Shown here piece after piece: positions 9,127 to 17,801 of a stretch of DNA of 64,000 nucleotides. The stretch is from the NCBI GenBank assembly GCA_003724185.1, contig RHGM01000001.1, positions 310,001 through 374,000 on the forward strand, given 5' to 3'. The position numbers and the translations under genes were made by a program. This DNA comes from Porphyrobacter sp. IPPAS B-1204. Its GTDB lineage: Bacteria; Pseudomonadota; Alphaproteobacteria; Sphingomonadales; Sphingomonadaceae. Position 1 is the first letter of the stretch, and each line of letters starts with the position of its first letter. Below the pieces are notes generated by a model. That model had not been told where the DNA came from and did no database searches. It saw only the letters and a list, made by a program, of their open reading frames with translations.

Positions 9127-10629
9127 CTAGGGTGCGGCAGGCGCGGGATAACGCGCAGGGTCCGCAAGCACCCGGATCAGGTCTTCGTGCAGCAGCAGAT
9201 CCTCAACCGCGCCGCCCATTTCCAGCACCTCGGCCTTGTCACCGGGGCGGTGATAATGCGTAGTGAGGAAGGGGTCGAGCACGGCGCGGCTGCCATAGGT
9301 GCCCGACAACAGCACGGTGGGCACGCCAGCTTGCAGCAGCGCCCAGCCATCCTGCCGCTGGAGGAACGAATCGGCCAGGTTCTGATCGCCGATCATGCGT
9401 CCGCTGCGCGCCAGCTCGCCAAGGATCACCGTGTCGAGCGCTGGCGTGCGCCCACGCCCGATGAAGCCCAGCGGGCTGCCTGCTGGCGCGACCGCCATCA
9501 TGTCGAAATTCAGCGCCGCAACAATGCTGGACAGCGGCAGCGGCGGCGATTTCACAAAGGCGCGCGCCCCCAGCAGTCCGGCCTCTTCCGCGCTGGTGGC
9601 GAGCACATAGATATCGCGGCCCAGCGGCGGGCCGGCCTTGAGGCGCCGCGCCAGTTCCAGCATCATCGCGATCCCGCTGGCATTGTCGGCCGCGCCGTTG
9701 CAGATCCGGTCAGCCGCGCTGGCCGGGCCGCATTCGCCCAGATGGTCCCAATGCCCCAGCAAAAGCACCGCGCCCGATCCGGGCTGGGTGCCGGGAATCA
9801 TCCCGATAATGTTCTGGCTGGGAAATTCGCGCCGGTCCGCCGTTGCCTCGATGCTGAGGGCCAGATTGAGTTCGAGCGGGGCGAAATCGCCCTTCTTGGC
9901 CTCGCGCTTCCACATGGCCCAGCGCTTTTCCCCGATCACCCGGGCAAGCGCCGCATCGGTGATATAGGCTGACAGCGTGTCCCTTTCTTCGCTGGCGAGC
10001 TCCAGCTTGCCGCGCTCCTCGGCGGCGCGCACTGCGGCGAGCGCCCCTGCATCGGGCAGCACCGTCACCACTGCTGTGGCGCGCTGCACGAACAGGGCAT
10101 CGCGCCGCGCCGTGTCGCGCCCCGGATCGGCCAGCATCAGCGCCACCGCGCCCGCCAGCGCATCGCCCAGCACCGATCCATCGCCATAGCCGACAAACAC
10201 CACCGGCACGCCCGTTCCCGGCCCGCCTGCCGCCAAGGCGCGGCGGCGCGGGGTGAAGACCGCCGCTTCGTTCTCCGCCAGGGTCACAGCTGCGCGCCCT
10301 TCCCCCAAAGTCAGCCGCCCGGTCTGCGGTTCGGTCGCCACCAGATCGACCGGCATCCGCCAATAGGAACCCGGATCATTGGTACCTGACACAAGCCCGA
10401 CCTCGCCCATCCGGCGTTCGAGATATTCGTATGTTGCCTTGCCGCCCGGCGTCCCCGGCTTGCGTCCGCCAAACTCGTCGCTGGCAAGAACCTCGATATC
10501 CGCCATCATCCGCGCCGCGATATCCTCGCCCACGGGATCGGGGCCGATCGCCACCGGCGCATGGGCACAGGCCGCCAGCCACAGGCTTGCCAGCACCGCA
10601 ACCAGCAGCCGGGCAGCCTGTCTGCTCAT
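9127..10629 (-). CDS. M28-family zinc aminopeptidase, lipoprotein
   Basis: 500 residues. The ATG at 10629 lies in an ATGA overlap with the upstream dehydrogenase stop. The N-terminus is a lipoprotein signal with lipobox LAAC (LVAVLASLWLAACAHAP). The zinc ligands are visible: GHWDHLG, GAADNASG (bridging Asp), ATSAEEAGLLG (Glu-Glu), NFDM and the late histidine TTHYHRPGD. A protease-associated-like insert lies between residues about 90 and 200. It probably trims peptides in the periplasm or at the outer membrane. Confidence 0.88.
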   Translation of the reverse strand: MSRQAARLLVAVLASLWLAACAHAPVAIGPDPVGEDIAARMMADIEVLASDEFGGRKPGTPGGKATYEYLERRMGEVGLVSGTNDPGSYWRMPVDLVATEPQTGRLTLGEGRAAVTLAENEAAVFTPRRRALAAGGPGTGVPVVFVGYGDGSVLGDALAGAVALMLADPGRDTARRDALFVQRATAVVTVLPDAGALAAVRAAEERGKLELASEERDTLSAYITDAALARVIGEKRWAMWKREAKKGDFAPLELNLALSIEATADRREFPSQNIIGMIPGTQPGSGAVLLLGHWDHLGECGPASAADRICNGAADNASGIAMMLELARRLKAGPPLGRDIYVLATSAEEAGLLGARAFVKSPPLPLSSIVAALNFDMMAVAPAGSPLGFIGRGRTPALDTVILGELARSGRMIGDQNLADSFLQRQDGWALLQAGVPTVLLSGTYGSRAVLDPFLTTHYHRPGDKAEVLEMGGAVEDLLLHEDLIRVLADPARYPAPAAP

Positions 10630-11378
10630 TCGGCGGTCCAGCCCCCGTCGATGCTGTAATTGGCGCCAGTGATGCCCCGTGCCGCATCGCCGCACAGGAA
10701 CAGCGCCAGCGCGGCGACATCTTCGGGCAGGACGAACTGCTTGGTCGGCTGCTTGGCGAGCAGCACATCGTTCATCACCTGCTCGCGCGTCATCCCGCGT
10801 GCGGCCATCGTGTCGGGGATCTGGTTTTCCACCAGCGGCGTCCAGACATAGCCCGGCGAGATGCAGTTGGCGGTGATGCCGTGGGTCGCCAGTTCCAGCG
10901 CGATGGTCTTGGTGAAGCCCGCCATCGCGTGTTTCGCCGCGACATAGGCGCTCTTGAACGGTGAGGCGGTGAGCGAATGGGCGCTGGCCGTGGCGATGAT
11001 CCGCCCCCAGCCCTTTGCCTTCATCCCCGGCACGGCAAGCCGCGTGGTGTGGAACGCCGCCGACAGATTCAGGGCGATGATCGCATCCCATTTTTCGGGC
11101 GGAAAATCCTCAACCGGCGCAACGTGCTGCATCCCGGCATTGTTGACGAGAATATCGATGGTGCCGATGTCCGCCATCATCTGCGCAATGGCGGCAGGCT
11201 CCATCAGGTTGGCGCCGTTATAGGTGGCGCCAAGTTCCTCGCACAGCGCGGCAATTTCGTCCTGATCACCCAGCCCGTTGAGAATCACCTCGGCGCCTTC
11301 AGCCGCAAGCGCGCGTGCAATCGCCAGGCCGATTCCCGAAGTCGATCCGGTGACGAGGGCACGCTTGTTCTTGAGCAT
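10626..11378 (-). CDS. bdhA: 3-hydroxybutyrate dehydrogenase (SDR family)
   Basis: 250 residues. It interconverts 3-hydroxybutyrate and acetoacetate with NAD. The cofactor loop is TGSTSGIG, with NNAG at about residue 90, and the catalytic Ser-Tyr-Lys are in TASAHSLTASPFKSAYVAAKH. The LVENQIPD...LLAKQPTKQFV segment is typical of BdhA. I chose the ATG at 11378 because AGGAG sits 9 bases upstream; the in-frame ATG at 11387 would be directly against it. Ketone-body use fits the PHA synthase and depolymerase genes at 46.6-49.3 kb. Confidence 0.88.
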   Translation of the reverse strand: MLKNKRALVTGSTSGIGLAIARALAAEGAEVILNGLGDQDEIAALCEELGATYNGANLMEPAAIAQMMADIGTIDILVNNAGMQHVAPVEDFPPEKWDAIIALNLSAAFHTTRLAVPGMKAKGWGRIIATASAHSLTASPFKSAYVAAKHAMAGFTKTIALELATHGITANCISPGYVWTPLVENQIPDTMAARGMTREQVMNDVLLAKQPTKQFVLPEDVAALALFLCGDAARGITGANYSIDGGWTAE

Positions 11379-11483
11379 TCGCCGCATCTCCTGCACGTTC
11401 GGACTATTGCTGATCGCTTTTGCCGCGCCCATCGCGGCTGTCCAGCAAATTGCTGAGCGAACAGGCTGAATGGAGGAAGCACG

Positions 11484-12368
11484 ATGCGTTTGGGCCCGTT
11501 CGATACGTCGAAGATCAATGTCCGTTCCAGCAATGACGGCGGCGGTGGGGGGATGGGCCGTGCGGGCGGCGTGGGCTGCGGGACGCTGGTGATCGCGCTG
11601 ATCGGCGCGGTGGTGTTCGGGCTGGATCCGATGCAGACCATCGGCATGGTGGAGGGTATACAGCAGCAGCAGGCTGGCCCTGCCACCCAGGGCGGCAGCG
11701 GCGGCGATCTGACCGCCGACGAAATCTGCTCCAGCAGCGCCTATGCGACCGAGGCCTGCAACGCGCTTACCAGCCTCGATGCGACATGGCAGGCCAGCTT
11801 CCAGCGCGCCGGAATTCCGTTCGAACAGCCCGTGCTCGATCTTTACCGCAACGGGCAGGTCAACACCGAAGGGTGCGGCAGCGCCTCGTCTGCGGTCGGG
11901 CCGTTCTACTGTCCGGCGGACAAGGGCATCTATATCGACACCAGCTTCTACGACCAGCTGGCACAGATGGCGGGTACCGGCGGCGATTTTGCCCGGCTCT
12001 ATGTGATCGCGCATGAATATGGGCACCACATCCAGAACATCACCGGCCTTGCCCGGCAGGTGCGCGCCGCACAGCAGCGCAATCCATCGCAATCCAACCG
12101 CTTGCAGGTGGCGATGGAATTGCAGGCCGATTGCTATGCCGGGATGTGGGCGGGCAAGAACCGTAACCTGATCGAACCCGGCGATCTGGAGGAAGGATTG
12201 CAGGCCGCCAGCGCAATTGGCGATGATACGTTAATGCGCAATGCCGGACAGAGCATTAATCCGGAGAACTTCACCCACGGCACCAGCCGCCAAAGGATGG
12301 CGGCGCTGCGGCTTGGGCTGGAGCATATCGACGACAGTGCCTGCGACGTTTTCTTTGAAGGAACCTGA
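11484..12368 (+). CDS. YpfJ-family neutral zinc metallopeptidase, membrane anchored
   Basis: 294 residues with a GGAGG ribosome site. The N-terminus MRLGPFDTSKINVRSS and a glycine-rich stretch precede a single membrane helix (VGCGTLVIALIGAVVFGLD). The zinc-binding HExxH motif is HEYGHH at about residue 178, with the third ligand region ELQADCYAGMW, the signature of the YpfJ/KPN_02809 family. The function in the cell is not established. It starts about 105 bases from the divergent bdhA. Confidence 0.9.
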   Translation: MRLGPFDTSKINVRSSNDGGGGGMGRAGGVGCGTLVIALIGAVVFGLDPMQTIGMVEGIQQQQAGPATQGGSGGDLTADEICSSSAYATEACNALTSLDATWQASFQRAGIPFEQPVLDLYRNGQVNTEGCGSASSAVGPFYCPADKGIYIDTSFYDQLAQMAGTGGDFARLYVIAHEYGHHIQNITGLARQVRAAQQRNPSQSNRLQVAMELQADCYAGMWAGKNRNLIEPGDLEEGLQAASAIGDDTLMRNAGQSINPENFTHGTSRQRMAALRLGLEHIDDSACDVFFEGT

Positions 12369-12373
12369 CTGAC

Positions 12374-12880
12374 ATGACGCGCACCCTCCCCCTTGCTGCA
12401 ATTGCCGCAATCGCTGCGATCATCGCACTGCCCGCCCACGCGCAGGTGATGCCCGAACCCGATGTCACCGAAGTCGCCAAGACCCCCTTGCGCGATCTTA
12501 ATATCGACGCGCGCGACATCCCCGAAGTGCTGCAAACCGCGGTCCGCGATCCCTATGCCACGCAAGGCATGGAGACCTGCAACGCACTGGTTACTGCGAT
12601 TGCAAACTTGGACATGGCGCTTGGCGCGGATTACGACATTGCTGAAAGCGACGGCAATGACCGCCTGAGCGAAGGGCGGATCGGGCAGAGCATTGTCGGC
12701 TCGTTCCTGCCGTTCCGCGGGATTGTCCGCGAAGTGTCGGGCGCAGCCGGCAATGAACGCCAGCTGCGCGCCGCCTATACTGCGGGAATGGTGCGGCGCG
12801 CTTTCCTCAAAGGCTGGGGCCTTGGCCGGGGCTGTGCCTACCCTGCCCGCCCCAAGGTGCTGGCTGCGACCGGCGAGTAA
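12374..12880 (+). CDS. Hypothetical secreted protein
   Basis: 168 residues with a clear signal peptide (MTRTLPLAAIAAIAAIIALP, cut after AHA). The mature part has two cysteines (METCNAL and RGCAYPA), likely a periplasmic disulfide. I do not recognise a family. It starts 5 bases after the metallopeptidase stop and uses an AAGGAA inside that gene's end, so the two form an operon. Confidence 0.65.
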   Translation: MTRTLPLAAIAAIAAIIALPAHAQVMPEPDVTEVAKTPLRDLNIDARDIPEVLQTAVRDPYATQGMETCNALVTAIANLDMALGADYDIAESDGNDRLSEGRIGQSIVGSFLPFRGIVREVSGAAGNERQLRAAYTAGMVRRAFLKGWGLGRGCAYPARPKVLAATGE

Positions 12881-12893
12881 GGGTCTGCAAGAG

Positions 12894-12918
12894 CCGGGAG
12901 CGGCCTTAGCCCTCCCGG
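12894..12918. terminator. Candidate bidirectional terminator between converging genes
   Basis: CCGGGAG (12894-12900) and CTCCCGG (12912-12918) form a 7-pair stem with an 11-base loop, followed by TCTTT on the plus strand. It sits where the secreted-protein gene and the M56 peptidase gene converge. The right arm lies inside the last codons of the M56 gene. Confidence 0.4.
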
Positions 12919-14603
12919 TCTTTCCAGCGGGCGATCTGGCTGTCGAGCGTCCTCAGGATCTCCTTGCGGGTGGCTTCGGGGATGTCCTTGTCCCGGGCGA
13001 TTTCGGCGCGGGCTTCTTCCAGACCGCGGCGGGCAGAGACCAAGACCCGCTTCTGGCAGATGCTGATGATCTGCGTTCCGTCGCGGGTGGTGGTTTCTGA
13101 CACCTCCTCGCTGCCGGGCTTGCATTCCTGCTTCACGATCACCCGCGGCATTCCGCCAGCTGCCGCATTGGCGGCATCGGCCGAGGCCATTGCTTCGGCG
13201 ATGATCTTCGGCAAATCGGCGCGCACGCGCTCGGCTTCGGCAAGGCCTTCCCTGATCGACGCCATCATGGCTTCGCGATCGGCGCGGTCCATCGCCCGCG
13301 AACCTTCCAGCATCCGTTCAAGCATCACCTGATCATCGGGCGAGCGCAGCACGATCCGCAGGCGCTTTTCCGTGCCATCGGCGTTGCGCCACACCTGTTC
13401 GGTAACGTCGGTGCGGCCTTCACCTGACGGGGCTTCGGGCGGCTGCGGAGCCTCGGGCGGCAGCGGGGCTTCAGGCGCGTCAGGCCCGGCCGGAGGCGCG
13501 GGCGGTGCGGGGGGTGCAGGCGGCGAGGCGGGCGCGGGAACCTCGGGCACGTCAGGCACTTCGGGCACGCCTTCGCTGGCGGCATAGCTTATCGAGGCGG
13601 TCAGCGGCAGGGCCAGCAGGCCAGCGCCCAGCAGCGCGCGGCCAGCCAATCGGCGACGGGGGGACAGATCGGACATGGCAAGGCTCCTCAGGCGGTGGAT
13701 GATCGACTTTTCGCCGAGCACCGGACAGGCCATCGGCGCGGTCAGGGCGGCGTTGTGGGCAGCGCCGGGCGCGGCGGCAAAGCGGGCGATCAGCGCGGCG
13801 TAGGCGGCACGTTCCTGCGGGGAGCGGCGGGCCATCACCCGCGCATCGCAGGCCGCCTCCTGATCGCGCCGCAGCGCCAGCCAGCCATAACGGCCCAGCG
13901 GATTGAACCAGTGCAGCGCGAACAGCGGCTGGACGATGATATTGACCAGCAGATCAAGCCCGCGGTGGTGCGCCAGTTCATGCGCCAGCGCCAGATCGCG
14001 GGCCTCTCGGTCGTGCAACGCCATGAAGCCGGGCGGCAGGGCAATCACCGGATCCAGCACGCCCATCGCTAGCGGCGCGGTGGTCGCAGGCGTCTCGACC
14101 AGCCGCACCTTGCCCAGCCGGGCAGGCGCACGGCCAACCTCGCGGCCATCGGCCAGCAGGGCATCGCGCAGGCTGAAATAGGCCGAAAAGCGCAGCCACA
14201 AGGTGACCGCCGCGCCGGCCAGCCAGACCAGCAGCAGGGCCTCGACAATCGGCCAATCCGCAACAACCGCGAACAGATCAAACCCCGCAGGCGGGGCCGT
14301 TTCGGCAGGCGTGAAAGCGGGCAAAGCCGCAGGCTCGGCAGCGGCCTGCCAGACGATCATCTCATCAGGCGTGGCGGGTGTTTCGACGGGGGGAACCGGC
14401 ACCGCAAGCGCAGGTTCGGCAGGGCGCGGGGCCATCCACGCGGGCAGCGTCACCGGGGGCAGCACCAGCCGCGCCAGCGGCAGCGCCCACAGCGCATAGG
14501 CCGCCTCCGGCCCGAAAACCCGCGTCACCGGACGGCGCAGCAGCAGCACCGCAGCGATCAACACGCCGGTCCACACCAGCGTGTGCAGCAGCATACCGGT
14601 CAT
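12906..14603 (-). CDS. M56 (BlaR1/MecR1-like) membrane metallopeptidase sensor
   Basis: 565 residues. Hydrophobic segments at about 5-22, 35-55 and 118-140 flank a zinc protease domain with HELAHH (in LALAHELAHHRGLDLLVN) and the downstream EAACDARVM. A further helix lies near residue 310. The C-terminal domain begins with a Pro/Ala/Glu-rich linker (about 330-395) and ends in a charged helical region, and it does not look like the penicillin-binding sensor of BlaR1. In known systems the protease cleaves the BlaI repressor after an external signal. The signal here is unknown. The ATG overlaps the blaI stop (ATGA). Confidence 0.88.
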   Translation of the reverse strand: MTGMLLHTLVWTGVLIAAVLLLRRPVTRVFGPEAAYALWALPLARLVLPPVTLPAWMAPRPAEPALAVPVPPVETPATPDEMIVWQAAAEPAALPAFTPAETAPPAGFDLFAVVADWPIVEALLLVWLAGAAVTLWLRFSAYFSLRDALLADGREVGRAPARLGKVRLVETPATTAPLAMGVLDPVIALPPGFMALHDREARDLALAHELAHHRGLDLLVNIIVQPLFALHWFNPLGRYGWLALRRDQEAACDARVMARRSPQERAAYAALIARFAAAPGAAHNAALTAPMACPVLGEKSIIHRLRSLAMSDLSPRRRLAGRALLGAGLLALPLTASISYAASEGVPEVPDVPEVPAPASPPAPPAPPAPPAGPDAPEAPLPPEAPQPPEAPSGEGRTDVTEQVWRNADGTEKRLRIVLRSPDDQVMLERMLEGSRAMDRADREAMMASIREGLAEAERVRADLPKIIAEAMASADAANAAAGGMPRVIVKQECKPGSEEVSETTTRDGTQIISICQKRVLVSARRGLEEARAEIARDKDIPEATRKEILRTLDSQIARWKDREG

Positions 14604-14989
14604 GGCCGCAGCTCCTTCAGCAGCGCCTCGATCTCGGCGAGATCTGCCGGGGTCAGCGCCTCGCTTTCGGCCAGATGCGCGACCAGCGACACCGCGCTGC
14701 CGCCGAACAACCGTTCAACCAGCCGCCGGGATTCGCCGCCGACATAGGCTTCGCGGGCGATCAGCGGGGTGTAGAGAAACCGCCGCCCGTCAGGCTCGGC
14801 CGCAAGCGCGCCCTTCTGGACAAGGCGGGAAAGCAGCGTCTTGACCGTCGCAAGGCTCCATCCGCGCCCTGCGCAAACCTCCTCGCAGACCTCGGCCGCG
14901 GTCTGGCGCGGGCGGTCCCACAGGGCGTCCATCACCGCATATTCGGCATCGGTGATGCGTTCGCCGGAATTGTCGTCAGACGGGGTCAC
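14600..14989 (-). CDS. blaI: BlaI/MecI/CopY-family repressor
   Basis: 129 residues. It has an N-terminal winged helix (residues about 12-75: ITDAEYAVMDALW, then ATVKTLLSRLVQKGAL, the recognition helix) and a C-terminal dimer helix region (LVERLFGGSAVSLVAHL, DLAEIEALLKELRP). It is coupled to the M56 sensor-protease gene and preceded by two operator-like dyads at 15012-15044, so autoregulation is likely. No beta-lactamase gene is adjacent, so the regulon may be different from resistance. Confidence 0.92.
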   Translation of the reverse strand: MTPSDDNSGERITDAEYAVMDALWDRPRQTAAEVCEEVCAGRGWSLATVKTLLSRLVQKGALAAEPDGRRFLYTPLIAREAYVGGESRRLVERLFGGSAVSLVAHLAESEALTPADLAEIEALLKELRP

Positions 14990-15011
14990 GGGGTGTCTCC
15001 CTTGGCTGTGA

Positions 15012-15044
15012 TTACACCTGTAGTCATACCGACTACGATTGTAA
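15012..15044. promoter_or_regulatory. Twin BlaI/MecI-type operator upstream of blaI-M56
   Basis: TTACACCTGTAGTC (15012-15025) contains the perfect dyad TACA-CC-TGTA. GACTACGATTGTAA (15031-15044) contains TAC-GAT-TGTA with one mismatch to TACAnnTGTA. The two also form an inverted repeat of each other (11 of 14 positions). Centres are 21 bases apart, two helical turns, on the same face. The pair ends 23 bases before the blaI ATG, the expected place for an autorepressor site. Confidence 0.75.
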
Positions 15045-15148
15045 ACCTTGCGCGTGGCTGAACGGGAACCTGCCCGGCGCAGTCTTCGTCAAACGGGAAA
15101 CCGGCCCGGACGAACGACGGGCCGAGGCCGCCAGCAAGACAGGAGCAA

Positions 15149-16180
15149 TCAGTCGGGCTTGGCCGCGCCCGCCCTTGTTGTTGCCGCAGCGATGGCGGCT
15201 TCGTCAAACGCTGGCCGGCCCACCGGAGCGCTGGCGATGCGCGGCATCCGCGCTTCGATGGCAGGGAGCCAGCTGCCGACCTCCGGCCCGATGCTCACCT
15301 GCGGGAGCGAGGCGAGGAAGCGCGCCTTGGCCTCCCACTCCGCCACAGACCGGTTCGCCATGCGGGCCGCTTCCGCCAGCGCCACGGGCTGGCGCAGCGC
15401 GCGGTTGATCAGCGCGTCACCAAAGAACGTCCAGTCATTCTCCGCCACGCAGCCGAAAGATGTGCGGGTGCTGGCCGCCGCGGTCAGGATCGCGGTGTCG
15501 GGGCTGGCGAGCGCAGGCACGAACACGCCCGAATAACACGCGCTGATGATCAGCACGCGCCGCTTGATCCCCGCCTCCTCCAGCGCCGCCTTCAGGCTGG
15601 TGGGAGACAGCACGCCGTAACCGCTGTCCCCGTAGTGATAGGCCAGCCCCAGATCCATGCCGTGGCTGGTGGTGTAGAGCACCAGCACATCCTCGGCCCC
15701 GTCCATCACCGTGCCAAGGTGGCTGATCGCCAGCAGCAGCGCCGAAATCGAGCCGTGGGGGGCATCGTCGCGGGTGCCATCCGGCCCGGCGAGCGTCAGC
15801 GTGCGGCCTTCAGCACCGTAGCGGGCGCCAAGCACGCGCGCCGCCTCCCGCGCCTCACGCGCGAACACCGGATCGCTGTCGAGCGCGATGGTGAGGACAT
15901 AGGCCTCGGGCGTGCCCGGCGTCTGCGCTGGCAGCGCGGCGAGCGCGATATCGAGGCGGCGTTGCTGTTCGCGGATATGGGCCGCGCTGAACCCGCGCTG
16001 CAATTCGGGGCTGAGTTCATAGGACTTGCGCCGATCGGCCCGGCTCTCCCCGCTGCCAAGATCGGGATAGGGCAGCGTGTGCGGCGCCGGCTGGTTGGGA
16101 TTGGGGGCGGAGGATTGGGACAGCGCCGGGGCGGCCATCAATGCCGCCAACACCCCTGCGATGATCCTGCCCCTGTTCAT
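15149..16180 (-). CDS. Secreted C13-family (legumain-like) cysteine peptidase
   Basis: 343 residues. The signal peptide is MNRGRIIAGVLAALMAAPALS. The caspase-like fold is shown by the catalytic histidine in VLYTTSHGMDLGLA and the catalytic cysteine in VLIISACYSGVFVPAL, the C13 arrangement of His-Gly and Ala-Cys-Tyr-Ser-Gly after hydrophobic strands. C13 members include asparaginyl endopeptidases and GPI-transamidase. The bacterial forms are little studied. It is transcribed in the same direction as blaI-M56 but stops 105 bases before the operator. No obvious substrate gene is nearby. Confidence 0.82.
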   Translation of the reverse strand: MNRGRIIAGVLAALMAAPALSQSSAPNPNQPAPHTLPYPDLGSGESRADRRKSYELSPELQRGFSAAHIREQQRRLDIALAALPAQTPGTPEAYVLTIALDSDPVFAREAREAARVLGARYGAEGRTLTLAGPDGTRDDAPHGSISALLLAISHLGTVMDGAEDVLVLYTTSHGMDLGLAYHYGDSGYGVLSPTSLKAALEEAGIKRRVLIISACYSGVFVPALASPDTAILTAAASTRTSFGCVAENDWTFFGDALINRALRQPVALAEAARMANRSVAEWEAKARFLASLPQVSIGPEVGSWLPAIEARMPRIASAPVGRPAFDEAAIAAATTRAGAAKPD

Positions 16181-16228
16181 CTTCCGGCAAGCTGCCCGCG
16201 CGCAGCCCCCCCCGTCAAGCCAATGGTG

Positions 16229-16675
16229 TCACAGCAGCCGCGTCCGCTGATCCGGGGTCAGCAGCGCGCAGGCCTCGGCGGTCTTGCCGAACCAGCGGTA
16301 ACGGTTGCGGGCGACAAGGTCATAGGCCCAATCGCGCAAGGGCCTCGGGATGATCTGGAACACCAGCCCCAACCGCCACCAGCCGCCCAATGCGCGGGCG
16401 ACTTCGAAATAGCCGGTGCTCTTGCTGAAGGCGCGGCCATTGCGGATGAAGACATAGCTTTCGTCCCAGTCGATCCCGAAATGATCGCACAGCGCCAGAC
16501 CCAGCGGCCCTTGCGCGGGGGTGAAGGCGATGGCGGCCTTGTGATCGTGCTTCATGATGAAGCTCACCCCGCCCGAACACAGCACACAGACGTGATCGAA
16601 GATGAACACCGGGCGGCTGTCATCAAAGGCGGGCACGGCGGGGTTGTCGCGGTAGCTATAGGGTGCGGGGCTCAT
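16229..16675 (-). CDS. DCC-family thiol-disulfide oxidoreductase (DUF393)
   Basis: 148 residues from the ATG at 16675, which overlaps the upstream gene's stop (ATGA). The family signature DxxCxxC is present as FDHVCVLCSGG, followed by FTPAQGPLG and the C-terminal RWFGKTAEAC. Proteins of this family have a thioredoxin-like fold, but their substrate is unknown. Coupling to the saccharopine-dehydrogenase-like gene suggests a shared pathway. Confidence 0.85.
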   Translation of the reverse strand: MSPAPYSYRDNPAVPAFDDSRPVFIFDHVCVLCSGGVSFIMKHDHKAAIAFTPAQGPLGLALCDHFGIDWDESYVFIRNGRAFSKSTGYFEVARALGGWWRLGLVFQIIPRPLRDWAYDLVARNRYRWFGKTAEACALLTPDQRTRLL

Positions 16676-17769
16676 GCGTCGGTCACCTCGATATCGAAGC
16701 TGGCAAATTCGGCGCGGTATTCCGCAAGGTCGATCACGCCGAGACAGGGGCGAGCGCCGGGGGCGAACTGCCGTCGTGCCGCCATCTGCCGGGCAATCAG
16801 GATGACGGGGATGCACGGAATGTATGGCCCATGCCCCGAACGGGCGATGATCCAGTGGCGGCGGGTCAGGGGCGTGCCGCTCTCGCCTTCGCCGCTGATG
16901 GTCATGAAAAACCCGCTGGTGCCCGTGCCGAGCCCATCGAACAGGCTGGCCAGCCGGACGAGCTGCGGAGCGAAGCGGTCGAGCCGGGGCAGCAGTCCGA
17001 TGCGTGCGAGCCAGCCCATCAGCGCGGTGCCAAAATGCAGCGGCGCAATCGCATGGCCCGCCCAGAAGGAATGGTCCTGTAGCCCCGGATAGCGCGCCGC
17101 AAACAGATCGAGGTCAGGTGCATTGGCCCGCCCGAACCAGCGGTGGCCGACACCCGGCAGGTGGACTCGCCGCAGGTCGCTCCACCCGGTGACCGGGGTC
17201 ATCTGACCACCGCGTAACGTCGTGAACCGCTGGCCGACGAAACTGAGCACCGCCGCCACCGTCCCTGTGCCCGCGTTGGATTGCTCGGCCCCGCTGATCC
17301 CGTATTCGACGCTGCGGATGCTGCGCATCACCAGCGCGGCTTCGTCGAGGTAGGCTGCGGTCAGCGCCGGAACTGAACTCGCGCCCGCCAGCACCGCCAC
17401 CCCCGCCGCCTTTGCCTTGTCATCGAGCACCCCGATCCCGGTGACGAATTCGCGGGCGTCGGCAATGTCGCAATAATGCGCCCCGCAGGCGATGGCGGCT
17501 TCGGCGACGGCGTAGGATTGCCCGTTGTAAGGCCCGACCATGTTGATGACGAGATCGGGCTTTAGCGCCGCCAAGGCATCGGCAGGGCCATCAAGGTCAT
17601 AGGCGCCCGCCTCGGCCCGATTGGCTGCGGGGAGCGCGCCCACGAAGGCCTCGGCCTTGGCGTGGCTGCGTGCGGCGATGATCAGTTGAATGGCAGAATC
17701 GCCAGCAAGGCTGCGCGCCACATGGGCACCGAAATTGCCGTAACCGCCGATGATGGCGACGCGCAGCAT
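16672..17769 (-). CDS. Saccharopine dehydrogenase-family NAD(P)-binding oxidoreductase
   Basis: 365 residues. A Rossmann fold opens the protein (MLRVAIIGGYGNFGAHVARSL, GxGxxG-like with GGYGNFG), followed by VINMVGPYNGQSYAVAEAAI and HYCDIADAREF, the usual saccharopine-dehydrogenase NADP domain signatures. The C-terminal half is less conserved. True lysine-pathway saccharopine dehydrogenase activity is unlikely. Many relatives act on lipids or are uncharacterised. It forms a two-gene unit with the DCC protein. Confidence 0.8.
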   Translation of the reverse strand: MLRVAIIGGYGNFGAHVARSLAGDSAIQLIIAARSHAKAEAFVGALPAANRAEAGAYDLDGPADALAALKPDLVINMVGPYNGQSYAVAEAAIACGAHYCDIADAREFVTGIGVLDDKAKAAGVAVLAGASSVPALTAAYLDEAALVMRSIRSVEYGISGAEQSNAGTGTVAAVLSFVGQRFTTLRGGQMTPVTGWSDLRRVHLPGVGHRWFGRANAPDLDLFAARYPGLQDHSFWAGHAIAPLHFGTALMGWLARIGLLPRLDRFAPQLVRLASLFDGLGTGTSGFFMTISGEGESGTPLTRRHWIIARSGHGPYIPCIPVILIARQMAARRQFAPGARPCLGVIDLAEYRAEFASFDIEVTDA

Positions 17770-17801
17770 TGCCCGTCAAATCTTCCCTAGAACCGCGATC
17801 C

